DNA of 64,000 nt, from the NCBI GenBank assembly GCA_949987705.1, contig OX465281.1, positions 5,248,001 to 5,312,000 of the forward strand, given 5' to 3'. Source of the DNA: Thereva unica. Lineage: Eukaryota > Arthropoda > Insecta > Diptera > Therevidae. Each line of letters opens with the position of its first letter. The stretch's first letter is position 1. The notes below the pieces were generated by a model. That model had not been told where the DNA came from, did not search any database, and saw only the letters and a program-made list of their open reading frames with translations. A program made the translations under genes and the position numbers. Below, in pieces: positions 35,583-47,204 of the stretch.

Positions 35583-36589
35583 TGCGTTTGAAATGGTCTA
35601 TCCATTCATATCTATAACAGAGGCCTACATGCGCAGGTGCCTCTGGCAGGCCCATTTTTAGATTTTAGCGGGAGCGTGCATACCCGTGTGGCAGGGGCAT
35701 TTGTTCGCTATGCATGCTAGTTGCGGGCGCATATAAACTCTTGAAAAAAATAACCAACTAAATTATTTTTACTTGGGTAGATAACCGCTGCTGCACCTAA
35801 AAGTAAATCCTCAGTGAATGTTGCCGAAAGGGGGTAATCGGGTAGTCGGTAGGTTTTACTTTTATACCATGAAGACATGTATTGTCTCTATCCCAAATTG
35901 CTCAGGCTAGTCTCATGTCTTTTTCGACACAGAGCCATGAGAAATACGCTTTCTGCTTCAGCAATCTCGTCCTTAAAAGCATGAACTTGCATTCTGTCGC
36001 GTCGTTTAAATTTTATAGCTTGAAAATTGCCACCAACAATGCACTACCTACAATGCACTAATGAGTATACCTTTCATGCCCATCTCCTTAGACAAATGGC
36101 ATTTAAGCCTCTCATCTGTGACTACACCTGTACTTAGTGAAATTAGGTCAGTGGTCTGTAGGAAAGGAGTATGCTCGTGGAACCAATGCAGCAAATGCAT
36201 CTGTGTTGGGTCGCTTTTGAAATACTGCTAACAACGTGTTCTGACTTTCCAAGTTCCACCCACCATTAAGGGCTCAATCTCTTAGGACACATTATCCAGT
36301 GTTGTTATTCCTTGTGTCCATCTTTTTACAACGCATGCTGCCATAAGTGAGACCACCACTCTCCTTCATTGACTTCATTACAGGTGCCACATCACAGTTT
36401 CTCACTCCTACGAATGATGAAACATTTTCGGTTGGTGAAGAGCTTGTATTCTCCAGATTGTATTGAAGTTTACAAGGTATGCCCACTATGCATCGGGCAT
36501 CCGAAGGTTGTTTGCCGGAAGGTCGTATACTGCATACACACCGAGTCTGGTGCTCATATCTTTGTTTGCATACATTTGGGGAAAATGTT
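35583..36589. other. No gene recognised
   Basis: No supported frame. The overlapping open frames on both strands at 36.3-36.7 kb lack family matches. Confidence 0.35.
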
Positions 36590-36790
36590 TTTTTTGATTC
36601 AAATTTGCCGTCGTATACCCGTGTATACAGCTGCGCATTCGACCATTTAAATCCTTTGGTCAAATTTGCCCATCGTGAACCTGTATGTGCCATTAAAAAT
36701 GGATAAAAACTCTACGGTCATCATATGCTTCTTAAAAAGCCAAGCGGCCGGTGTTCGCCTGTTGTAAGGTCATGTTTTATTTTTACTCGA
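36590..36790 (+). repeat. Dispersed repeat, copy 1 (AAGCCAAGCGGCCGGTGTTC)
   Basis: This matches 48480-48660: TATACAGCT, CATTAAAAATGG, CTTAAAAAGCCAAGCGGCCG then GTGTTCGCC, GTTGTAAG and TTTATTTTTACTCG. Both copies are in the plus orientation and are non-coding. Confidence 0.65.
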
Positions 36791-37295
36791 ATGTTATGAA
36801 AGAAAGGGGGCATTTCATTTATAATTTGAAGGTGGAAATCACAGTTGCTGCTTCTTTCTGCTTCAATGAAGAGCTTAATCAAAGACACCATTTCAAAATT
36901 TGCAACATAGCTTGGCAGTGGGGCTATATTCCGCCAACAGTTGAAGCTTAGCTTTGCATTCATTTTGGACATCTTTTACGATCTCCTCCATCGATCTACT
37001 CAAGCCTTAGATTTGGATTCAACACACCAAAAAACATATAGAATGGAAGAAATCAAAACTACCCCATCTTATCGGTAGGGCTCCTTTTGACCATAAATTT
37101 ACTATTTTATAAGAAGTTTAGGCCGAGGTACCCCCGTGTTGTATTGTGGTGTCATTAAAATTTGTCTTTTTACATTAAAGTTTCATGAGCAAACCCATTA
37201 TACTTTCACTTAATTTCTATATTCACAAACTCTTTATCTTAATGACAAACTCATTCCATCATAGCCACATACCAGAAGCCGATTCAATCTAGCCA
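36791..37295. other. No gene recognised
   Basis: The minus-strand frame at 36972-36721 lacks family resemblance. Confidence 0.35.
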
Positions 37296-37299
37296 TTAA

Positions 37300-37576
37300 C
37301 ACTAGATATACCGACAATTTGACTTACCTATATTTACCGACACCAGTCAAAATGACTGGTCTTAGAAATTTTTTTTTTGGTTTGGTAGAAGTGCCGATTA
37401 TAATCAAAACCTTTTTGATTTTGAATAAAAAAATAAATCTGACCGCCTACTATTATTCAATTAAGTATCGCTACAAATATCATTGCATCGTTTTAAAACA
37501 AAAAAATGGGGTTAGCTAGAAATTTGAAAATGAAACTACAAAACCAGTCATTTTGACTGGTGTGGTAAATCTAGTG
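37300..37576. mobile_element. piggyBac-like MITE flanked by TTAA
   Basis: TTAA lies at 37296-37299 and 37577-37580. The termini are CACTAGATATACC (left) and, in reverse complement, CACTAGATTTACC (right). piggyBac elements insert at TTAA and have C(C/A)CTAG ends. A sub-terminal palindrome ACCAGTCAAAATGACTGGT occurs near the left end (about 37342) and, with one extra change, near the right end (about 37543). At 277 bp there is no transposase; the open frame inside is incidental. Confidence 0.8.
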
Positions 37577-37580
37577 TTAA

Positions 37581-39833
37581 ATCCCCAATAGAGAGAATTC
37601 GTAATACAATTTCTTCCATTACAACAAAAACAGAAGTAATTTTCCACCTTGATTTATTGCATCAGTCGCAAATAGAAGAACCACTATTATCACTTTGTCC
37701 AAATGATTGACGCTTGATTTATTTTCGGCTACTTGAAGTTTGTGCGCCACTTCAACCCGAGACCACACAGCAATAATTGCAAATTGCGCAGGTATCACAT
37801 CGAGCCTACCTTAATTCATTGCAAACCAACAATCAAAAAATGATTTTTGCGGCTTCTTCTTTCTTATCGAATAAAGCAAAACAAAAAAACACACAAAAAG
37901 TGAAAATTTCAATTAAAAATCTACAAGACTTCTGAAAGAGTGATAACAATAAAAATAGACGGTGGTTAATCAGTGAATGTCGAACTTATAGAAGACAATT
38001 TCGAACGCCGCAATAGCCCAAAGTGTGGTTGGTGACCCTGAGTGCCACTAGTGGACAAACTTTCACACCCTACCCACGATCAAAGTCCTTTTACAAATGT
38101 CCATTCATGAGTTTATCAAGCACTTGTGTAATGTCGTCGTCCGGTTTCGTGAAATATTTCAACTATTTCCATTTACTACGATTCCACCACCACCACTACT
38201 ATTTCACAATCGGTCATCATTCTTCTGGGCTTAATGGACGGAGTTTACAAGTATCCAAAAATCCCACCTTTATCGGCACGCGTATCTTTCGTTTATCAAA
38301 AGTTAATTTATTGAAACAAAAAAAAACTGTGAAAAAACGTGGCAATTGGGAAAAACCCCAGCTTTTTGGTGCCCCTCAAGAGGCTCCACTGGCCAAGCCG
38401 TTCGAGTGCAGAATTATCGCCGCAAGTAGCTGCGCGATTATCCTTAATCTAATCTCTAATCAGTATACGGAAATACCTGCCAGTTCAATAAGATGTGTTG
38501 AGTGGCTCCGGTTTATCGGAATGGAAATCACAATTTTATTGCTGCGTGCTCAGATAAGACTTTAATGAGAGCGCCGCCGCCGCACATTGGTGCAGCCAGC
38601 AGCGACAGGTACTATGTGGAGATAAGTCGCGAGAGTTTAGTGCCAATCAGCCAAACGCATGTCAATTAGCCTCAAGAGTTTGTCTAACCTAAGCTATCTC
38701 ACCTCTCAGGTGTTTGCATTCTCGAATTGAGCCGTCTGCGCTGTGTCGTCTCTGTGACATTGCGTGACGGTTTGACTAATGTACAATATTTGCCTAGACA
38801 GGTGCACTATTTTTATACAACGTGTGAACAGTTTCTGTTTTATAGTTTACGACAACGAATTATATTTCGCTAGTGTCGCTGTTTTGTTTAAGATAAACTT
38901 TATGCAAAGCTTGATGAGTTAAGCATACATATTCCGACTACTAGTGAGATAATAAACAAATAAATAATGTGGGATTTATTGTGCAATCTATTCCAAACAT
39001 TTGTCACTTGATGTCTTGGTGGATAGTGGTTGCAGCAGACTCCTTTAAAAGTAGCACTCTCTAGATGCATATGGGATTAAACCACACGCACGCACAATTC
39101 TATTACTAATGTCTACACATTTTAGACGTTCGTTGATTACGTTATCGTTATCATACCAAATTTAAACCAACAATGCGTGTTTGATAATCGAATTAGCATC
39201 TTGGGAGCGAATTGAGACTTTGTTGCGCAGGATTAGTTGCAATTTTTAATGCATAATGGGTCGAGATGAGTTCTATTTAGGGAAGAGTTTCTAGTCTGTA
39301 AAGTAAGCGAAAAGATAAGTTATAGGTAGAGGTATCAGCTGACCGAACTAATCTTTTTCATCCCTAAATTGGCTACCACTATAAACCTACCATCTATTAT
39401 TTCTAAAATGCCTCCAAAAGATCTTAAGGATTCAGTCCACAACAACGTATCACACCATGACCGTAACCGTATCGACACACGCAAAAAATATTCTTTCTAT
39501 GAATTTATATGAAGCAACGCCCCCTAGACCGTTTCGTTACCTACCGATACAATGTCCGGCCGGAACAAATCCTGGTGGCGATAGGTTTTGACATCGTCCA
39601 AAAGGACATCTGGTGCTGCCCCTTATTGAATGAATTTCGGATGGCATACGTTGCGTACGGGCATAGAATGCTGTCGATCCGTTGCAATGGAAGTAGCCGG
39701 CGGTTGATGTGGGTATGGTGGATAGCAATACCCACCTGGAAAATTCCTTCCCGCTTCCTTTAGAAGTGACCTATGCCTCTCGCTAGTATACAGACGATCA
39801 CGCCCGTATCATTCGTTACGGAAACTTTAAGGT
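37581..39833. other. No gene supported
   Basis: The longest frame, 38023-38565 (plus, 180 codons), has odd composition (His/Tyr runs, many Ser), no family match and no Kozak or splice support. A GC-rich patch (GCGCCGCCGCCGCAC) follows at 38571. This could be 5' leader or regulatory DNA of an unseen gene. Frames at 39.5-39.75 kb overlap on both strands and I cannot tie them to the nearby gypsy remnant. Confidence 0.35.
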
Positions 39834-40130
39834 ATGACCAGTCCAGTTGCGCTTTGGAACGCGCATACAGCCATTAAACCCTTTCGCTATTTCGTTGAAG
39901 GATACAATTTCGTGGTGTTTATTGATCACAAACCAATCGTTCAAGCCTATCCCAAAAAGCCGAACGATTCTCTCCGTGATACCAGACATTTGGGTCTGAT
40001 TTCATTTCATAGTTTACAACAGACATCAGACGTGTGTCAGTTCAAACTTCTCGGTACTCACCACCTACTATCTCTACGCCATCGCGATGCTCGAAAGGTT
40101 TCACCGGACAACTTAAAGCTACCATAATGG
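39834..40130 (+). mobile_element. Ty3/gypsy-type LTR retrotransposon remnant, RNase H region
   Basis: The plus-strand frame reads AIKPFRYFVEGYNFVVFIDH, then KPIVQAY, and after a gap RDTRHLGLISFHS. It matches the RNase H of Ty3/gypsy pol (A-I-x-x-F-R-H-F-x-E-G..F-T-D-H-K-P-L..R-x-x-R-x-L-x-F-I). The adjoining RT and integrase could not be read and no LTRs were found. Confidence 0.65.
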
Positions 40131-40669
40131 AGTGAAAACTTGCGCTTCCTCATGCTGGGCAACCATACGGTTACGTTTCTCGCTCAACCAGCTGCAATTG
40201 AGGACATCTTTATGGAATTATATGTCCATTTCAACGCTGGTCACTACATCAGAGTATTGGACGTACCACAACTGTTCTGTGGATTTATCTTCGGTTTAAG
40301 ACCCCATATCTTAGGTAGTTTTACACGTGTAGGCTTTCTTTACCATTTCCGCGATGTTCGACTTCTAGTTTTGGGTCCAGGATTAGACCCAGTATATCAA
40401 CAACTGATCAGATTTTCAGCCTGAGGTAGGCGATCGAGTTGTTGAAAGTCTCAAAATTATTCAATCCAACACCTCTTCATAGACTTTAATATCGCCTGAG
40501 TAAAGTAAAGATCCGCCCGTTTTTAGCACAGCGTCAAACAAAAACTTTGCGTGGCAAACGAAGTACGGTACGCTCATACTTTTTCAGACGAAAGGAGGAG
40601 CAAAGATGGCGCTTTAAGAAACTGTATAGGACGAAGAAAACAGGCATTTATATTGGTAACTCTTAAGAA
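40131..40669. other. No gene recognised
   Basis: The frame at 40140-40424 continues next to the gypsy remnant and may be decayed pol sequence, but no motif is visible. Confidence 0.35.
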
Positions 40670-40773
40670 GGTCATTAGCATACTCAGTAGGCCGGTTCTC
40701 GTTCGATTGCTTAGGTCAAGCAGCATTGCACTTGCTTAATACTTAGTAGGGGACCGCTTGGTAAAACGACACT
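40670..40773 (+). pseudogene. 5S rRNA-derived sequence, copy 2 (nearly full length)
   Basis: GGTCATTAGCATACTCAGTA resembles the 5' part of 5S (GACCATACCACGCTGAATA). Then CCGGTTCTCGTTCGATTGC, TTAGGTCAAGCAGCATTG and TTAATACTTAGTAGGGGACC then GCTTGG follow the 5S order. After GCTTGG it reads TAAAACGACACT, the same departure as copy 1. Internal control region sequences are partly kept, but substitutions make a functional 5S gene unlikely. Confidence 0.65.
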
Positions 40774-40989
40774 CGTACACTCAAGAGCTGTACAAAATGC
40801 TTTCACCCAAATTGGGCAGGCAGAGCGAAAGTTGGGAGATGTACGTACAATGAACGCAATATAATGGAACTTTGTACACCTCCTGCGACATTGGTCTGAC
40901 AACCAAGATAGGGGAACATGAATTAACACTAGTATAATCCTTCACCTAGCTTGTGTTAAGAATGTCACCCGAAAAATCCTATTGCAGTC

Positions 40990-41460
40990 TGTCAAGACTT
41001 TTCAAATCAAAGCATCTAACCATGACATCAAAACTGCTGCGGTATAAGACGCTGGCGTTGCCAGTATTCACTTATGGGTCCAAGTCTTGCATGCTTAGCA
41101 AAAATCAAGGGTGATCTTTTAGTCGTGTTAGAAAGGAAACCGTTCGGAGAATAGTATGTTCCATATACGTGAGGCACGACGATTGCAAAGACTCTACAAT
41201 GACGACATCTAAGTTCTATAGCGACATAGATGTTGTTAAAAGAATTAAACACGCTAGGTCTGGCGGCCAGATATCTAGCTCGTAAAAGTAAAAATGAACG
41301 TGCTCGACGACCTTCTTCAGTAGTATTTAAGGGATGCGACAGAATGATAAACCAAACATCCGGTAGAAGGTTGATGTAGACCAAGACGATTAGATTTTTA
41401 GGACGCTACTGGATTTCATTGGCTCGGAATCAGGATTGGTGAGGAACCCTGTAACGATAA
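40990..41460 (+). mobile_element. Non-LTR retrotransposon C-terminal remnant (endonuclease-RT type)
   Basis: Plus-strand pieces in several frames, KLLRYKTLALPVFTYGSKS and ETVRRIV then DIDVVKRIKHARL, follow the R-x-x-A-L-P-V-L-x-Y-G..R-K-x-L-R-R-I-x-G..I-K-x-x-R-L-R-W-A-G-H order. The end (about 41395-41450, GGATTTCATTGGCTCGGAATCA) resembles 46764-46800, so these two remnants belong to one family. Confidence 0.5.
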
Positions 41461-42609
41461 TGCAGGATCGGTTAGCGAGATTTTTATATATCTAGAAAAT
41501 ATAAGTATGTAATTGTAACAAAGTAACAAAGGCACCATTTACTATCAAAGCCGCTGATTCCCAGAAATAAATCAATCCATCCATCAACCCATCCGAGGAT
41601 AATCTCTAAAACGACACTTAAAGTTCAATAATCTCATAACATAAATAAAGATATTCGTTTTTTTTTCTGCCACATAAATATTCAAATCGCATTCGCCAAC
41701 ACACGGCACTACTAGACAAACATTTCGCGCGTCATCAGCCTTCGACAGCAAAAAAAAAACTTATATAACTCTTTATGCATGCGACGAAGGTGCAAACTCT
41801 TTAATCGGCAGACGCCTACTGACCTCATAAATGATTTTCCTCAACCATAAACAAAAGTGAAGTGACTCCGCATTGATCGTCATCTTCGCATTGTGTGAGC
41901 TTCTTTCACTTTTGGTACATTTCGCTTTGATTTTCTGACCGATCATGGCGCACAAATTCTACACAGCGAGTATAATTGATCTCTGATCGATTGGGATTAG
42001 GCGCAAAAAAGTTGCGCTCCTAGTCTTGTGAAATATATTGGACGGTTGCAGAAGAGTGTTTTACGATAAACTTTTCAACTTAGTCATCACTCTTGAAGAA
42101 GTCATCATCACCTGTGCAACTTAACACAACCAGTTTTTCAATATAGTGTCCCAGTTCCCATAGTGGTGACAGGTTATTCATCTTCTTCGGCGATTAATTC
42201 AGTTTGATGCAGACCGACGAAGATCAGTTGATCTGCGCGCGCAACTTTCATTACAGAATCTTGAATAGTCTGGCATCATTTTTTTATAAGTGGGCGCGAG
42301 ACGATGCGACGTGAATAGTTGAGGAATCGTATCTATCGAGTAGGAGAGACACCATACTGTCTGGCGTAGCATTGGTAGATATATGGCCTCAACTGGTCTA
42401 GAGGCTATGCTTGGTGTGGAGTTTGGTTTGCAGTTTGATTGACCTAGGCATTGAAAATTTTAATTTATGCAAGAGGTAAAGATCAACAAATTTGGACATT
42501 GTTTGGTTTGTTTATGTTAATCTCGATCTTGAATTTGATAAGAAATTTTTTTTCGTGGGTTGGAATGCATAAATTTAGCATAGAATGGCAGAAAATATAA
42601 GATAAACAT
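41461..42609. other. No gene recognised
   Basis: A TATAAG at 42285 is followed by a GC-rich stretch, but no initiator at the right distance was seen. Otherwise AT-rich spacer. Confidence 0.35.
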
Positions 42610-44236
42610 GCCGATTATACAACTCGCCCGATTTTCTGCGGCGAGAGAACATCCGATTCGCATCCGATCCGCATTTGAAAATATTTGCATTATAGAATCC
42701 GACGGAATTCTGCATTATCGATCCGCACTGAAACTGCTATTTCACCACTAGCTGTCAAATTTTCCACGTAATTTTCGCCGGGGGGAATAACAGGAAAGAA
42801 ACTCGGAAAACAATCCGAAATATGTGCCAAGACATTTTCCAGTTACCAAACGTCCAGTGAGTATAGGTTAGATATCGCTGAGCTGTTGGTTTAAGCTCAT
42901 ACACTTAGGCCAGAACGACAGGCCCATTGTGATACCATAGTGATCCCACTTTAAACCTGATGTTAAAATGGCGTTTCTTCGCTAAAACCATCTCGAGGAA
43001 GTAATAAATCTTCTAAGTTGTGGGATCCCAATCTTCGAGATTTCCGCGAGGGTGCTTAAAAAGGGTTCGCCAAATGTGGTTAACCTAATTCTGCTTAGGG
43101 CCGGGCAGTGTCAGACGAGATGTATAGTACACTTTCTGCCTCGTCCAGATTCTTACAGCTTCTGCAGAAATCGTAGGTCTCAAGGCCTAAACGGGGCGAA
43201 TGTGTCCTTATCAGACAGTGTCCGGTCAGCACTCCCACTATAACTGAGAGGTCTTGTCTCCCGAGGCTCAGTAGTGAGGTGGTCCGCCTGAGATCGTAAG
43301 AGGGCCAGGTTAATTTGGCCAAAGTGCATTTGTTAAGATCCCTTCGATGCGTCCGGCAATACATTGTTAAATGCTCCTTCTATGTCAAGAAATGCTACTA
43401 ATATACTCCTTAACCTCGAGGGATTTTTCAATGGTTGAGACCAGTCAAGAGCAGTGTCAGTAGAATTGCCCTTTATATAGGTGTGTTGTGCGCCAGGGCG
43501 TTCCGAGGTTAGTATGGTCTACATCAGACATATTTCGATTAGCTTTTCTAGAGTCTTTAATAGAAAGGATGATAGGCTGATTGGCCTGAAGTCTTTGGGT
43601 GCTACGTGGGAGGCTTTTCCTGCCTTAGGTATAAACACTACTTTAACCTCTTTCCAACTAGAAGGAATGCAGTTATTTTGAAGGCACCCAGTAAACATGG
43701 CCTGCAACCAGGGCATGATATAACTAAGGAAGTGCTGCAGTTGTTCCGGCACTATGCCGTCAGGGCCTGGTGATTTATAGGGCTGGTAGGTGTTTATAGC
43801 CCATTTTATTTTTGTTTGCTCTCTTGCTCTTTATTTTTGCTCATTTGATCAGCTGTTGTGAGGCTGAAGAGTTTATCGTGATAGCTGTCTCAACTGTAGT
43901 ATTACTCGAGAAGTGGGTGTCCATAAGCTATTTCAGGGATTCTCTGCTTGGGTCAATCCATTCGCCGTCTTCTTTGCGTAAATAACTAAGCCAGTGAGTA
44001 TAATTAAATTAAAAACATAGACCGAAATATTTCACATCCGCAGTAAATTTGATGCCGATTTGTAATGACAATTTTTGTATGGAATGCGTTTTACGAGCGG
44101 ATTCTATAATAACAAATTTTTCACACTGCATTACCGTCATTCGGTCATTTTTCATCCGGCGTATTCTATAATACGCCAAACGTCAAATCTAAATAAAATT
44201 CCATCCGCGGTTAATCCGGCGAGTTGTATAATGGGC
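42610..44236. mobile_element. TIR element split by a LINE fragment
   Basis: GCCGATTATACAACTCGCCC at 42610-42629 pairs with GGCGAGTTGTATAATGGGC at 44218-44236. A second, inner pair (GCATTATAGAATCCG near 42688 and CGGATTCTATAATAAC near 44098) supports a foldback-type or MITE structure. The sides together make roughly 650 bases, and the centre is the minus-strand LINE remnant at 43010-43985. No target duplication was identified. Confidence 0.5.
43010..43985 (-). mobile_element. Internally deleted R1-group LINE
   Basis: Minus strand, right to left: YLRKEDGEWIDPSRESLK, then the RT fingers (LQNNCIPSSWKEVKVVFIPK, DFRPISLSSFLLKTLEKLIE), then AQHTYIKGNSTDTALDWSQ and RSILVAFLDIEGAFNNV (RT motif A). 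The next readable residues are already the C-terminus, SVIVGVLTGHCLIRTHSPRLG and C-R-S-C. Motifs B-E, thumb and RNase H are absent, so 1 kb or more has been deleted inside. Stops occur in the remainder. Confidence 0.75.
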
Positions 44237-45879
44237 GTGAAAGTGAAGAATTATTGGGAATTCGCTATTACTGACGGTCAATATGCTTCCATGTTTTTAC
44301 AGGTGTTACACCAGCTAGTTACTACCCTAGACATAGAACAATATTTGATTAGTTCTTCACGTGATAGAACACCGGCAAATAAAATCTCAACTCTGTCTGC
44401 AAAGGTGGAAATTTTCCACTCTCTTCCTATTATTGTCGAATTAAAACAGAACCCATTTGCTTCAAGTTGCTTCAATATTTGTACACTTTGTACCAACAAA
44501 AACATACTTCCATATTTTTAAATCGCAAAATTCTTTGAATATTGAAAAAATGTTAAAAATTCGACTTAACAGAATATTTGTATAACTTTAAGTGTTCTAG
44601 AGGTGAAACAAGACCAGTTCGACTAATTGAAAAGGAATTTTCAACCGCAATAAAATACAAAGTGTAAATTAATATGTAGCCCAAGCATTTCTCTCTATTT
44701 ACCTGTCGTCGGGGTGTTGGTAATTACTTCCAGACAATACGGAGTCGGTTAATGCCAGTTAATGTGATATTCTTAATGTTTGTTTGGTTCGTAATCGACA
44801 TATGACATTGTTTAATCAGATGCGCTTTGTCTCTTCTATTGAGTATAATATGTAGAACAAAAGTTCGGCATGCTTTAATGATGTTTATCTAACAATTTTG
44901 TAGACGCTTAACCTCAATAATTCTTTTATATATTTCAAATTTTGCAGACGGTAGAATATTATTAGCATTTTCATTGAAGAAAGCATTTTTTGTTTATTGT
45001 TTTCAATTGGTTCGAGGTTAGAAACAATAGTGTTTAATTTTACTTCGTAAACATTTGCAGATCAACTATTTCTTCATTGGTCACGTTTGTGCCGGCTTCA
45101 GCATAGTTAAACTAGATCGTTCAACTTTGGTGTGGTATTTCTTTACAAAAAAGTTTGGCATATGTCATTAATTGTTAAAACGAAAGAAAGAAATGTATTT
45201 TATTGAATATTTGAGTTTGTCGTACATCGGTTTTTGTTTATTTATCATTTCACTCATTTCTAACAATTTTTAGCACATTCAAAATTAATTCTGCCATGGC
45301 ACATTTTAGTCATGCCAAAAGCAGAGTTGCCTTGGGTTATTGCGCCTGAAATTCTTACCAAATACACCGCTGCTAGTGTGACACACATCTCTGAAGTAAC
45401 CCCACCCCAGCATAAAGGCGATTCTATGATGTCGTTGACACTACATTACCAAATATTTGCACGAACTTGTGGAGGATTGGGTCTGTTGCTCTCACACGGA
45501 ATCTACAACACTTTCTCTAAACTCAGGTTTGCAAAGGAGACAAGTGCAGACCTTCCCTTTGTCGAAGTCTATTAATTGACCCTGACTGTGACAAGTCATG
45601 AATGACAGTGACAATGACTAGTCATGAATAATCTACATAATTCTAGGTATTAGTCGATTCGATATGGCGAGCTCTTATAGCCTTGCATAATTCTATTTTG
45701 ACTATGCTATCAAAGGCAATCTGAGACATTTTCCATCGTCTCTTTCGACCCTGAAGTCGTAGCAAGGTGTAAATCAGCACCCCTTAAGGCTAAAAGCGGT
45801 AGAGCAAAGGGCCCTGGACAAGCCAAGAAGACGGGTCTTGTCAAACGCTCCGTGAGAAAAATGAGCGCCATAAGGGCAT
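44237..45879. other. No gene recognised
   Basis: The open frames at 44237-44521 on both strands mirror each other and lack family matches. The rest is AT-rich. Confidence 0.35.
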
Positions 45880-46065
45880 GAACTTAGGCGGCGGAGTTAG
45901 GCTCACCCTAACAACCTACACCAAGGAGTTGAGACGTTCCAAAAGGATTGCCTGGAGCAAACATTGTATTGAGGGCGACTTGACTCCAAAAGCTAGACTG
46001 CTAGACCTTTGACTTGAACCCAAAAGGAACTCGTCGAACTGGAAGACCGAGAACAACGTAGAGGA
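45880..46065 (+). mobile_element. LINE fragment, endonuclease-RT linker
   Basis: The plus strand reads TTYTKELRRSKRIAWSKHCI, then TPKARLL. This is the Y-x-x-E-L-R-R-A-K-R-x-x-W-x-x-F-C linker of R1-group LINEs. About 50 codons are readable. Confidence 0.5.
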
Positions 46066-46209
46066 TAACCCTACTAGCACAAGCCGCGACAACTGAAAGG
46101 TGGAGGTGGAGCTGAAAGCTGTGGCGCGAAACAAAGTCTGCTGGGGAGCAACTATTTCAGCCTTTTGTCCCATGAGGGTTTAAAGGAGGGGATATCATAG
46201 AGCTCTGGA

Positions 46210-46830
46210 AATACTGACTGTGGAAGAAAAGTTCCGAAAGCCCAGATTTCCGACTACAGGATGTGAAGCATGGAGTATCTCCATGGATATATTTGATAGG
46301 AAGGTTCTCCGAAGGATATACGGCCCAATCAATGAAGATAATGCATGGATAATACGCTACAATCACGAATTGTACGATCTATACAAAGAGTGCAAGCTCT
46401 CGACACATGCCAAGCCACTGCGTATACATTGGGCCGGTCATGTCCAAAGAAGATCGTATACACCCTTTCAACAATGATATGGCGCTACACTCTATGCTAT
46501 CTCGTCCTTCTTCCCTTACTACTTCTTACTTGCGCGTATTCTCCTAGCGGGAGACAGTCTTTTTGAAGTCTTATGCCTCCTGAAACAAGTGAATCTTACT
46601 AACCAACCGACAAACGCTGTGACGCTGGCAGTACCAGACTACCATGTGAACATGGAGGTGTACCGTCTGCTAGGAGACGACCCGACCTAAGCGAAACTTT
46701 GGTACCCGATATTGTAAGAGTAACAATTAAACTGCACGGAAATTTTCTGCAGTAGGATTTATAGGATGCGTCAGAGGATACCATCGGCTCGGAATCATGA
46801 TTGATGAGGAAAGCAGCTGAGAAAAATAAG
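46210..46830 (+). mobile_element. Non-LTR retrotransposon 3' end (endonuclease-RT type)
   Basis: The frame at 46220-46477 reads FDRKVLRRIYGPINEDNAW, then IIRYNHELYDLYKE and RIHWAGHVQR. These are hallmark C-terminal blocks of the insect endonuclease-reverse transcriptase type (R-K-V-L-R-R-I-F-G-P, R-Y-N-H-E-L-Y-x-L-Y, L-R-W-A-G-H-V-x-R). The segment at 46764-46800 (GGATGCGTCAGAGGATACCATC) resembles the end of the 41-kb remnant. Confidence 0.7.
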
Positions 46831-47204
46831 GTTTGGATCATGAAGCTTTTATGTGTCTGCTGCCTATGCTGAAAGGGTTCTCCTCCACGTGGTTCTAGGT
46901 CTTCCAAGTCGACGGGTTTCTTGAATATTCCTGTCAAGGGCTAAATTCTCATTTTCGCCTCGCCTGGCATCGCCAAACCAATACCATTCGCCTGATTTCG
47001 TAGTCTCTTTTTAGGTACTTCTTGGGTAGCAGGTAAAGGGAGACGGACGAATGGCGTGTTATCTGCGCCATAAATCAAAGTTTTAAGTCGGTTATGCGGG
47101 GGTTAGCAACCTTCTCCCATAAAAACACCATTGCTACGAATCGGCCAAAAATGCCTCGGATGAACAACATGACGACGACCTTCGATTTTCAAACCAGGGC
47201 ACGA

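Noticed and set aside
36292..36706. Overlapping frames of 133, 93 and 75 codons
   Set aside because: They overlap on both strands and extend into a dispersed repeat also found at 48.5 kb.
38023..38565. 180-codon open frame on the plus strand
   Set aside because: Composition is odd (His/Tyr cluster, many Ser), no domain or splice support, and the region is low in complexity. It is probably incidental.
39509..39763. 84-codon frame next to the gypsy remnant
   Set aside because: It shows no RT motif in any frame, so I did not add it to the LTR-element remnant.
42285..42320. TATAAG followed by a GC-rich stretch, possible promoter
   Set aside because: No initiator at the right distance and no exon or coding sequence downstream.
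44075..44521. 148-codon plus-strand frame and its minus-strand mirror
   Set aside because: The left part is inside the TIR element; no family match or splice context.
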